Positions 1 to 6,316 are shown, counted from the stretch's first letter. The stretch is DNA of 7,386 nt from Nitratifractor sp. (GCA_024762845.1 JANTGQ010000060.1:1-7386); one strand, 5' to 3'. Numbers and translations: made by a program. The notes: generated from the letters alone by a model not told the origin.

Positions 1-1
1 C

Positions 2-79
2 GATGCACCTACGGGTGCACCTCAAGTTTTCCGCAAACACCTACAGCACAAGCGTTTGGCAGATTTCAAGCAATTCTAA
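2..79 (+). CDS. C-terminal end of an unidentified protein (partial, 5' end outside window)
   Basis: One frame reads 25 sense codons from the window edge to a TAA at 77-79 and gives a plausible basic, helical C-terminus (DAPTGAPQVFRKHLQHKRLA, then DFKQF). The two other plus frames are also open here (to 86 and 117), so the choice of frame rests on how protein-like the peptide looks. I do not recognise the family. The stretch is near 50% G+C and uses CGC/CGT for arginine, unlike the AGA-rich genes that follow, so it may belong to a more conserved gene outside the surface-glycan locus. It lies 79 bp upstream of the lipoprotein gene on the same strand, so read-through is possible. Confidence 0.4.
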   Translation, partial: DAPTGAPQVFRKHLQHKRLADFKQF

Positions 80-158
80 TGCATAATTCGGGTTTAACGA
101 AGATTGTGTTAAAGTAACGTGAGTTAATAGAGGTTTAAATTACATTTATGGGAAACTT
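80..158 (+). promoter_or_regulatory. Upstream region of the SGNH lipoprotein gene with repeated GTTAA-like elements
   Basis: This short gap is AT-rich and has no canonical TATAAT. It holds an inverted repeat TTTAAC (93-98) / GTTAAA (108-113) with a 9-nt spacer, further GTTAA-like elements at 123-127 and 133-138, and the motif AATTCGGGTTTAA at 85-97, which recurs in the leader of gtrB. The inverted repeat is all weak pairs apart from one C-G and has no following U-run, so a terminator is unlikely. Binding sites for a regulator are possible but nothing identifies one. A GGGA at 150-153, 5 nt before the ATG at 159, is a modest ribosome binding site. Confidence 0.25.
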
Positions 159-818
159 ATGCTATTAAGAAATGTTTTACTATTGCTAACTACACTTTTT
201 ATTATGGCTTGTAGTAGTCAAGATGATTTAAAAAGAGCTGTTAGAGTTGCATGTGTGGGAGATAGTATTACCTACGGTTTAACGCTCAAAGATAGAGCGC
301 ATAGTGCTTATCCGTCACAACTAGGTAGTTTATTGGGTGCCAAGTATAGTGTTAAGAGTTTTGGAAGGTCAGGTGCTACACTGCTTGCTAACGGGGATAG
401 ACCATATATTAAAAGTAAAGAGTTTGCAGCATCTTTGGAGTTTAAAGCAGATGTTGTGGTGATAATGCTTGGTACAAATGATACAAAAGAGCGTAACTGG
501 ATAATGAAAGAGCAGTTTGAAGCTGACTATTTAGATTTAATAGAGAGGTATAGACATAGCAACGCAGATGTGAAAATATTGATTGCTCTGCCACCTCCTA
601 TTTACTCTAATTGTTGTGGTATGAGCAATAGTAAAGTTGAGAGAGCTATTGTCCCTATAATAAAAAAAGTTGCTCAAAAGAGTGGGCTTGGAGTTGTAGA
701 TAACTACTCTGTGCTTAGGGAGAAAAAGCTCTTTACAGATGGAGTACATCCAAACAGCGAGGGTTCTCGTATTATTGCGCAGCAGGTTTATAGAGAGATT
801 CGCAAACTAGAACATTAA
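159..818 (+). CDS. SGNH/GDSL-family hydrolase, predicted lipoprotein
   Basis: Predicted envelope esterase or deacylase of the GDSL-like Lipase_GDSL_2 type. The N-terminus is a short lipoprotein signal peptide: one Arg, a Leu-rich core and a lipobox IMAC with the lipidated Cys at residue 18, followed by Ser-Ser, which under the E. coli rule would favour outer-membrane sorting. All SGNH blocks are present: GDS at 34-36 with nucleophile Ser36, the block II Gly in FGRSG (68-72), GTND at 105-108, and DGVH at 194-197 supplying Asp194 and His197. A length of 219 aa is normal for a one-domain enzyme. The stop is 10 bp before the GTG of the GtrII-type gene, so the two are very likely one operon. This suggests removal or transfer of O-acetyl or other acyl groups on the glycan the neighbour modifies. 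The substrate cannot be read from the sequence; a general arylesterase or thioesterase is the alternative. Family confidence is high, role is inferred. Confidence 0.9.
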   Translation: MLLRNVLLLLTTLFIMACSSQDDLKRAVRVACVGDSITYGLTLKDRAHSAYPSQLGSLLGAKYSVKSFGRSGATLLANGDRPYIKSKEFAASLEFKADVVVIMLGTNDTKERNWIMKEQFEADYLDLIERYRHSNADVKILIALPPPIYSNCCGMSNSKVERAIVPIIKKVAQKSGLGVVDNYSVLREKKLFTDGVHPNSEGSRIIAQQVYREIRKLEH

Positions 819-828
819 GGGGAGAGTA

Positions 829-2724
829 GTGCGTAGAGAAAAACCTTCTGTAGAGAATTGGGGTGAAGATTATTTAAAAAAGTATTTTAGTGATTGGAAA
901 CTTTTGATACTATTGTTGCTTGTTGCAATCTTTGCTTATGGTGGTAAGCTGTTTTTTTATACTCTTGCGAGTGATGATTACGGACGATTCTATAGTGAGG
1001 GGAGAGAACAGGCGTCCTGGCTGGGGCGATGGATGGCGGGCATATTTAATGAGCATATCTTTACACAAAGTTTACAAATATTACCCTATTTTAATGGATT
1101 AATTGGTGTAGTGACACTGACTTTGACAGGCTATGTAAGTGCAGGTTTTTTTGCCAAAATGGATCGACGCGATAAAGCAATATTTACTCTGTTAATAGTT
1201 ATAAGTCCTTTTTTTGGGCATAATCTTTATTTTAATACAAATATATCTGTATGGATTACTACATTTATCGGCGTAGTTGCAGTAACATTACTTTATGAAC
1301 GTACTATTTTACAAAGAGTATTGGGTGTTATACTTTTAGTTGTTTCAGTAGGAACATACCAAACAATAGTACAGGTTGCACTGGTTATGGTTGTTGTGAA
1401 AGCACTTATTGAATTAACTGTAGTAGATGAACTAAAAGCGCTCAAGCAGGTTCTTTGTCGAAATTTACTGGTTGTGTTATTGATAGTAGTCTCTTTTTTT
1501 GGATCGCTTGTTATTAACTATCTCTATATAGAGTATAACCACTTAACTCGGGTAGGTCGTTTTAAGAGAGCAGAGAGTAATTTGCCATTTTCTATTTATA
1601 TGGATCGCGTGGTATTGATGTACAAAAATAGCTGGCATCTCTTTTTTCGTTTAAACTATTTTCAAGAGCAATTAACAGCTCTTTATAAAATATTCACCCT
1701 TTTTGCATTAGTGGCATTTATTAAAAACTTATTAGCTAAAAAGCTAAAGGTGCAGATAGCAACAATTTTGATACTACTCTTGATTATTTTGGCTATTCCT
1801 CTTGTTCTTTATGCCCCACTTATTACAGGTAATACTATGCCAACAAGAGCCCATTATAGCGTGGGGTGGTTGCTTGCAGGGTTTTTTCTTTTACAGATAA
1901 CTATTTTTAGAGGTTTTTTTAAAACTCTTAGTTATCTATTAGCGGCATCTATCTTAGTTGTGAGTGCATTTTATATTAGTGTCTTTTATGACGCAGCCTA
2001 CAGGCAGACAGCTATGGATATTACAAGAGCAAATCAGATAGTGAATCGTATACGTAGCGCAGAAGATTATATAAATGAACCTGTTAAGTTTAAGATAGTT
2101 GGCGAGAGGGCGTTTATGGTAAAAGGATGGAGTTTACGCTTTCAGCAGGCTCTGCAGAACAGTTGGTCGCAGTATACAATATTTACACACTTTACAGATT
2201 TAAAATTTCTTCGTATGAGTGATAAAGAATATAAAGAAGTTGAACAAACTATAGTACAAAAAGGGGCGTTGATAGAGGAGTATCCAGGGTATAACTCGAT
2301 AGTTTTATATAAAGGAAAGGCAGTATTGTTTTTAGATAGCAGCGAGATAAATGCACAAATAAAACTTGCAAATTTTCCAAGTAGGGCTCCTGATTTGTCA
2401 TCGAAATTTGATATATATATTGAGAATGGCAGCATCTATTATAAAAAAACTCCATGTAGTCGAGAGGATATAAAAGATACATTCTTTTTGCATGTTTATC
2501 CTAAAGAGAAAGTTGTTTCGCATCGAATCAGTAAAAAAAGTGGTATAGAGTATATGGATTTTCCTTTTGGTGAGTTTGGAAAGGTAGAGAATGGTAGCTG
2601 TAGTGCAGTTAGAGAGTTGCCAAAGTATGAGAAACTAAAGGTAGCTACAGGGCAGTTTACACGCTCTAAAATTCTTTGGAGTGCTGTTTATAGTTATCCA
2701 AAGGGTAGTGTAGAACAGAAGTAG
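829..2724 (+). CDS. GtrII-type polytopic glucosyltransferase with periplasmic C-terminal domain
   Basis: Likely a GT-C-like integral membrane glycosyltransferase that moves a sugar from a polyprenyl-phosphate carrier to a periplasmic acceptor, as GtrII does in serotype conversion. The start is GTG, supported by AGGGGA at 818-823 with 5-nt spacing. About ten membrane segments are visible (near residues 24-44, 88-108, 116-133, 140-156, 163-190, 211-233, 287-301, 309-333, 345-361, 366-386). The first external loop carries SDDYGRF (48-54), an acidic pair as expected for the catalytic site of this fold, followed by GRWMAGIF (66-73), typical of the GtrII family. Residues 387-631 are soluble. Their last part has FFLHVYP (552-558), DFPF (577-580), two cysteines (543, 591) and TGQF (607-610) followed by LW; I recall this pattern from C-termini of other putative envelope membrane proteins but cannot name a family. 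It is about 150 aa longer than a plain GtrII protein. It sits in an operon with the SGNH lipoprotein. Donor and acceptor are unknown. Confidence 0.85.
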   Translation: MRREKPSVENWGEDYLKKYFSDWKLLILLLLVAIFAYGGKLFFYTLASDDYGRFYSEGREQASWLGRWMAGIFNEHIFTQSLQILPYFNGLIGVVTLTLTGYVSAGFFAKMDRRDKAIFTLLIVISPFFGHNLYFNTNISVWITTFIGVVAVTLLYERTILQRVLGVILLVVSVGTYQTIVQVALVMVVVKALIELTVVDELKALKQVLCRNLLVVLLIVVSFFGSLVINYLYIEYNHLTRVGRFKRAESNLPFSIYMDRVVLMYKNSWHLFFRLNYFQEQLTALYKIFTLFALVAFIKNLLAKKLKVQIATILILLLIILAIPLVLYAPLITGNTMPTRAHYSVGWLLAGFFLLQITIFRGFFKTLSYLLAASILVVSAFYISVFYDAAYRQTAMDITRANQIVNRIRSAEDYINEPVKFKIVGERAFMVKGWSLRFQQALQNSWSQYTIFTHFTDLKFLRMSDKEYKEVEQTIVQKGALIEEYPGYNSIVLYKGKAVLFLDSSEINAQIKLANFPSRAPDLSSKFDIYIENGSIYYKKTPCSREDIKDTFFLHVYPKEKVVSHRISKKSGIEYMDFPFGEFGKVENGSCSAVRELPKYEKLKVATGQFTRSKILWSAVYSYPKGSVEQK

Positions 2725-2742
2725 CTTGTGACTTTTGTTCTA
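2711..2742. terminator. Hairpin between two convergent genes (possible bidirectional terminator)
   Basis: A 12-bp stem with one G-U pair (2711-2722 with 2731-2742) and an 8-nt loop overlaps the TAG stop of the GtrII-type gene and lies 14 bp past the stop of the opposing gene. It is the strongest local hairpin in this gap. Neither strand has a proper U-run after the stem, so it is not a textbook intrinsic terminator. It may work with Rho, or only protect the 3' ends. Confidence 0.45.
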
Positions 2743-2756
2743 ACTCAGGAGAAAGA

Positions 2757-4835
2757 TTACTTTTTATTGAACTTTACACTTTTTTTATCGCTACTTATTT
2801 CGAAGTGCCATGACTTCCCTGGATGGAATGCTTTCTCTCTATCTAGTGAGAGACCATAGAGTTTTACAGTGTGAATACCAGGGTTTAGCTCTTTTATTGG
2901 GACATAGAGTGAAAAACCAGAGTGGAGGTATTTACTGTTGTTGAGAGCTTTTGCAACGTCTTCTCTGTTCTTTCTAGTTGTAAGATAGAATTTGTCATCT
3001 ATTTGAACAAAAACAGGTGTTTTTGGAGACTTGACAATTGAGTTGTTGTCTATTTGCGTAAACCATCCCATAATATGTATATAATCTTTTGATTTGGCTA
3101 CTCTGTCGAGACCGAATCTAAAACCTTTGGTTGTAGTTGGTATTTTTTTTAAAACATCTTCAATGCCAGGAATCACTATAAGAGTATCTAGTACTTTATA
3201 GTAGGCGGTACCATCTTTATTGATTGTAAATAGTTTAAAGTGCGTTGATTTATTTAGCAGTTTCATCGATTTATCGTGCATAGGGTCAGTATATACAATT
3301 TTCTCATCAAATATAAATTTATGGTTTTTACTATTTACATCTTCGTCGGTAAATATAATTCGGTCTCCAATTTTAACGAAAGCAGAGGCTAGGTTTTGGG
3401 TATTGTTTATCTCTCCTGCTAGTTTAAATGCTATATTGTTAAGTCCATCTAATGGGAGTACAATTTTTTGTGTACTATTATGTTTGGTACTATTTTTTTC
3501 GAAGCTTTTTATACTATTTATGCTGCTGTTAAGAAGCTTAAGTTGTAACTTATAGTTGATCTCTTTTGGTAGTTTCTCTTCTGGCATTGTGTGCAAATCT
3601 TTTTGGAACACTTTTAGGTGCTCTGGTATAGGGAGTGTGTCGTTCTCTAAGAGGCGTTTACACTCATCGCTTGTAAGTGAGAAGAAGAATCTGATATTAA
3701 TACCATTCATATGCTCTGGAATTCTATTAATTTTGTTTTTTGGGTTACTGCAGGCGATAAAATATTTTTTGTAACTTAGTTTATCGTGTGTACGTGTTGG
3801 GTAATAGAACGATATAAGAAAAGAGAGTGTTAAAATTGGAGCCACTATATATTTATACCAACCCTGCTTGGCGCCAGCTATATAGAGTAGACTCCATGCC
3901 AACATAATGTAGGGGTAAAAGAAGTACCTACCACCATGTAGTATTGGGTCGATTTGGATATATTTTCTTAACACTGCAGAGAAGCTTGTTCCTAAAAGTA
4001 AAGCAGCGACAATGTAGAAATATTTATCTTTATAGTTTTGTATCCAGTAGGCCAAGAAGAGTAAGAGAACTATAAAACCGCCTATTGTTTGAACAGTGTT
4101 ACCCGCAATAAAATTAAGATAGTATTGTCCAAAGAACTTTCTGACATACTCTAGCAAAAAAGGTATATCAACATGCATTGGGCTACCAGTAAAACCATCT
4201 TTTAGAAAAATTTGATACTGCACTAAGAACGTAGCAACAACAAAAAGTAGGGAAATTACTTCGTCTCTTCTGTGCTCTTTAATGACTATTACTCTATATA
4301 GCTGCAGAGGTGTTAGCATAAAAATTATTGGCGAAGAGAGCCCACCTAGTAATATATAGAAGAGTCGTAAAAATAGCCTTTTGCCAGGCTCCCAAAGTAC
4401 GGTTAAAAAGAGTAGAAGTCCTGTCCAGAAGAAAGAGTAGTATGGCAAACCAAAGTTTTCTAAATCCATAGGTATAAAAAATATTAAAATAGCAGCCAAG
4501 ACTCTGTAACGAAGCACTGTTGGTGAGTAGACAACTGCTAAAGCAACAAAAATAGTAAAGACCCAAGCGAGATAGGTGCTCACCTCTGGGTAGTAAAGTG
4601 GTGAGATGCTCATACCTGTGTTGGTCATAAATACATTAATTGTTTTATAAAAACCACCCTCTTCCATAAAAAGGGCGTTCCAGCCTGAGTGGACAAAAGT
4701 TGTGATTCCATATTTTCCATCTTCTATCCAAACTTCTGGAGAGAGCAGTTGGTTCCAGCGTTTTAAAAAGAGTAGGAGAAAAAAGAGAATCGAGAGGAGT
4801 AGAATATTCTTGGTGTTAAATTTTATACTGTTCAC
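2757..4835 (-). CDS. Large polytopic membrane protein, putative GT-C glycosyltransferase with C-terminal beta-sandwich-like domain
   Basis: No characterised name can be given. The N-terminal ~345 residues are membrane-embedded with about ten hydrophobic segments (near 11-25, 84-104, 107-123, 130-147, 153-178, 192-210, 250-266, 273-287, 304-321, 328-344). The first external loop carries PEVWIEDG (33-40), like the acidic W-x-E-D-G motif seen in many uncharacterised polytopic envelope glycosyltransferase-like proteins, and GGRYFFYP (301-308) precedes a late segment. Residues 346-692 are soluble and probably periplasmic. Within them, about 575-681 resemble a beta-sandwich module: MGWFTQ (589-594), REDVAKAL (624-631), GFSLYVP (640-646) and NPGIHTVKLYG (651-661). 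Start: ATG with AAGG (4843-4846) 6-7 nt upstream. It is divergent from gtrB and convergent with the GtrII-type gene. The most likely role is a second glycan transferase using a polyprenyl-linked donor; a flippase- or polymerase-like role cannot be excluded. Gene confidence is high, function moderate. Confidence 0.7.
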   Translation of the reverse strand: MNSIKFNTKNILLLSILFFLLLFLKRWNQLLSPEVWIEDGKYGITTFVHSGWNALFMEEGGFYKTINVFMTNTGMSISPLYYPEVSTYLAWVFTIFVALAVVYSPTVLRYRVLAAILIFFIPMDLENFGLPYYSFFWTGLLLFLTVLWEPGKRLFLRLFYILLGGLSSPIIFMLTPLQLYRVIVIKEHRRDEVISLLFVVATFLVQYQIFLKDGFTGSPMHVDIPFLLEYVRKFFGQYYLNFIAGNTVQTIGGFIVLLLFLAYWIQNYKDKYFYIVAALLLGTSFSAVLRKYIQIDPILHGGRYFFYPYIMLAWSLLYIAGAKQGWYKYIVAPILTLSFLISFYYPTRTHDKLSYKKYFIACSNPKNKINRIPEHMNGINIRFFFSLTSDECKRLLENDTLPIPEHLKVFQKDLHTMPEEKLPKEINYKLQLKLLNSSINSIKSFEKNSTKHNSTQKIVLPLDGLNNIAFKLAGEINNTQNLASAFVKIGDRIIFTDEDVNSKNHKFIFDEKIVYTDPMHDKSMKLLNKSTHFKLFTINKDGTAYYKVLDTLIVIPGIEDVLKKIPTTTKGFRFGLDRVAKSKDYIHIMGWFTQIDNNSIVKSPKTPVFVQIDDKFYLTTRKNREDVAKALNNSKYLHSGFSLYVPIKELNPGIHTVKLYGLSLDREKAFHPGKSWHFEISSDKKSVKFNKK

Positions 4836-4863
4836 ATAGGAGCCTTGGAGGTTTTTTTAGAAC

Positions 4864-4876
4864 AATATAATATAAT
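4864..4876. promoter_or_regulatory. Overlapping divergent -10 boxes for gtrB and the WIEDG membrane protein
   Basis: Two end-to-end TATAAT hexamers (4866-4871 and 4871-4876) face gtrB. On the minus strand TATATT (4869-4864) could serve the opposite gene with a leader of about 20 nt. No convincing -35 boxes are seen. Start from the second TATAAT would place +1 near 4883, almost exactly at the left arm of the inverted repeat that follows. Confidence 0.5.
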
Positions 4877-4883
4877 AAATTTA

Positions 4884-4964
4884 ATTAAACCCAAATTCTG
4901 TAATAGGGATTATAGAAGCTGCATTAGTCATTGTAGTATGGGCATTTAGAAATTTGGGTTAAAT
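4884..4964 (+). repeat. Inverted repeat with inner hairpin in the gtrB leader
   Basis: The arms AACCCAAATT (4888-4897) and AATTTGGGTT (4951-4960) are perfectly complementary over 10 bp. After one A/A mismatch three more pairs follow (4884-4886 with 4962-4964), giving 13 of 14 pairs. The 53-nt spacer starts with a smaller hairpin, 4898-4904 pairing with 4909-4915 around an AGGG loop with one G-U pair, and a weaker one may form at 4918-4943. The right arm ends 4 nt before the ATG at 4969. A mini reading frame of three codons plus stop (ATG GGC ATT TAG, 4938-4949) lies inside. The structure would occupy nearly the whole predicted 5' leader of gtrB, so a structured mRNA leader is the simplest reading. 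An invertible switch or a paired operator are alternatives. Confidence 0.6.
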
Positions 4965-4968
4965 CCGT

Positions 4969-5916
4969 ATGAAAGGCAATAGTGGCATAATGGAGAATTT
5001 TTTAATATCGTTAGTTGTTCCTTGCTATAACGAGGAGATGTCGGCTGCGGCTTTTACCAAAAGAAGTGTAGAAGTTTTAGAGAAGATTGGTCAGAAGTAT
5101 GAGATTATTTTTGTAAATGATGGCAGTAGGGATAATACGCTTGAGGTGCTAAAAAATTTAAAGAACTCCTATAGTGGAATTAGAGTAGTAAATTTATCTA
5201 GAAATTTTGGAAAAGAGGCTGCTATGACAGCGGGAATCGAGCTCTCATTAGGTGATGTTGTTATACCTATAGATGCAGATCTACAGCACCCACCAGAGTT
5301 GATTGAAGAGTTTATATCTAAATGGAAAGATGGTTACGATGTAGTTTTAGCAAAGCGTACTACAAGAGTAAACGAAAGCTTACCAAAAAAGATAAGTGCT
5401 AGATTTTTTTATAGACTTCAGAGCAAGATATCGGAAGTTGATATTCCAGAAGATGTTGGTGATTTTCGTTTAATGAGTAGAAAAGTTGTAAATGCTTTAA
5501 AGAAGTTACCAGAGAATCAACGTTTTATGAAGGGTCTGTTTGCTTGGGTTGGCTTTAAGAGTATAACAATTGACTACGAAGTTGCCAATAGAGAGATGGG
5601 AACAACTGCCTTTAACGGATGGAAACTATGGAATTTTGCACTCGATGGAATAACTAGCTTTAGTACAGTTCCGCTGCGTGTTTGGTTTTACATAGGCGCT
5701 TTTGTTGCGCTTGTGGCATTTTTGTTTGGGTGTAGTATTATTCTAGGCACTTTAATATACGGGGTCGATATGCCTGGATATGCATCGATGATGACAGTTG
5801 TACTATTCTTAGGTGGGGTGCAGCTAATTGGTATTGGTGTACTTGGGGAGTATTTAGGAAGAGTCTATATGGAGTCTAAACAAAGACCTACATATATAAT
5901 AGAGGGCGAGTATTAG
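4969..5916 (+). CDS. gtrB: GtrB-type bactoprenol (undecaprenyl-phosphate) glucosyltransferase
   Basis: GT2-family inner-membrane enzyme that transfers glucose, or a related sugar, from a nucleotide sugar to undecaprenyl phosphate on the cytoplasmic side. The fold signature is complete: ISLVVPCYNEE (13-23), NDGS (50-53), RNFGKEAAM (78-86), the metal-binding DADLQHPP (102-109), VGDFRLMSR (163-171), RFMKGLFAWVG (185-195) and GWKLWNFALDGITSFSTVPL (217-236). Two C-terminal membrane segments (about 236-262 and 273-293) and the tail GEYLGRVYMESKQRP follow. From memory this tracks serotype-converting phage GtrB proteins nearly motif for motif, and 315 aa is the usual length. One difference: the phage enzymes have G-x-S/T-K-F/W before NGWKLW, here GTTAF, so the Lys is Ala. 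The start is uncertain: ATG at 4990 (308 aa) begins just before the GT2 core as family members do, but neither ATG has a strong ribosome binding site. The sugar is not proven; the nearby deacetylase would also fit an N-acetylhexosamine. Confidence 0.92.
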   Translation: MKGNSGIMENFLISLVVPCYNEEMSAAAFTKRSVEVLEKIGQKYEIIFVNDGSRDNTLEVLKNLKNSYSGIRVVNLSRNFGKEAAMTAGIELSLGDVVIPIDADLQHPPELIEEFISKWKDGYDVVLAKRTTRVNESLPKKISARFFYRLQSKISEVDIPEDVGDFRLMSRKVVNALKKLPENQRFMKGLFAWVGFKSITIDYEVANREMGTTAFNGWKLWNFALDGITSFSTVPLRVWFYIGAFVALVAFLFGCSIILGTLIYGVDMPGYASMMTVVLFLGGVQLIGIGVLGEYLGRVYMESKQRPTYIIEGEY

Positions 5917-5939
5917 GTGGCGTAGATAGCACCTATCTA
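5914..5939. terminator. Two mutually exclusive hairpins between gtrB and gtrA
   Basis: In the 16-bp convergent gap and the adjoining stop codons, TAGGTG (5914-5919) can pair with CACCTA (5930-5935), and TAGATAG (5923-5929) can pair with CTATCTA (5933-5939) around a CAC loop. The two stems share bases and cannot coexist. Neither is followed by a clear U-run on either strand, so a role as a compact bidirectional terminator is only possible. Confidence 0.35.
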
Positions 5940-6316
5940 AACGTAACAAAACGATTGAGTAGATAGAAGAGCGTACTATAGATTACCATGCCTGCAAAGA
6001 ATGCATAGTTTGTATCGATTAGTCTATTTTCGACTATTAAGTAAAGTCCTATATAGCTGACTATATAAGAGATGCCAAAAGCGATAAGAAATTTAATAAA
6101 CTCTTTTACTTTGTTGTTGTTGCTAAAAAAGACAAGCCTTCTATTGAGAAAAAAGCTGATAATAATGCCTATAACATAGCTAATAAAGTAAGAGTAACTA
6201 TAGTTTAGACCTATTATATGAAAGAAAAAAAGAATAGTTGCATAGCCTATTAATGTGTTTATAATACCTACTCCTACAAATCGCAAGAATGTTTTATCGA
6301 ATATTTTTCTAATCAT
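5933..6316 (-). CDS. gtrA: GtrA-family small membrane protein (putative polyprenyl-sugar flippase)
   Basis: GtrA/DPMS-type protein thought to help move polyprenyl-phosphate sugar from the cytoplasmic to the periplasmic face of the inner membrane. It has 127 aa, the normal size, with four membrane segments (about 12-33, 40-59, 73-95, 103-121) and the family signatures FLRFVGVGIINTLIGY (10-25), FFLNRRLVF (55-63) and LLNRFVTFR at the C-terminus. Its ATG overlaps the stop of the upstream deacetylase gene in an ATGA (6313-6316) and no clear ribosome binding site precedes it, so translation is probably coupled to the deacetylase. It is convergent with gtrB rather than next to it in one operon, which is unusual for a Gtr set. 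The flippase role is the accepted model for the family; this protein's substrate is inferred from gtrB. Confidence 0.92.
   Translation of the reverse strand: MIRKIFDKTFLRFVGVGIINTLIGYATILFFFHIIGLNYSYSYFISYVIGIIISFFLNRRLVFFSNNNKVKEFIKFLIAFGISYIVSYIGLYLIVENRLIDTNYAFFAGMVIYSTLFYLLNRFVTFR

Noticed and set aside
4..19. Hairpin TGCACC/GGTGCA with TACG loop, plus a second CACCTAC copy at 38-44
   Set aside because: It lies inside the probable upstream coding sequence and has no U-run; the two 7-bp copies are too short to call a repeat element.
93..113. TTTAAC/GTTAAA hairpin as terminator of the upstream gene
   Set aside because: The stem is almost all A-T and no U-tract follows, so it would not work as an intrinsic terminator.
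951..1920. Several runs of seven T in the GtrII-type gene, and eight T at 3143-3150 in the opposing gene, as phase-variation tracts
   Set aside because: Such runs are expected in AT-rich membrane-protein genes; there are no long G/C runs or short tandem repeats, and both frames are intact.
2142..2482. Minus-strand open frames of 77-97 codons inside the GtrII-type gene
   Set aside because: They are shadows of the plus-strand coding sequence with unlikely protein composition and no ribosome binding sites.
3220..3774. Plus-strand open frames antisense to the WIEDG membrane protein gene
   Set aside because: They are Ser/Phe/Leu-rich shadow translations of a well-supported minus-strand gene and have no independent signal.
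4884..4964. A true integron attC site
   Set aside because: One outer box deviates from consensus, the inner boxes lack the usual spacer, no integrase or cassette array is present, and gene orientations do not fit a cassette. It is kept only as an alternative in the leader finding.
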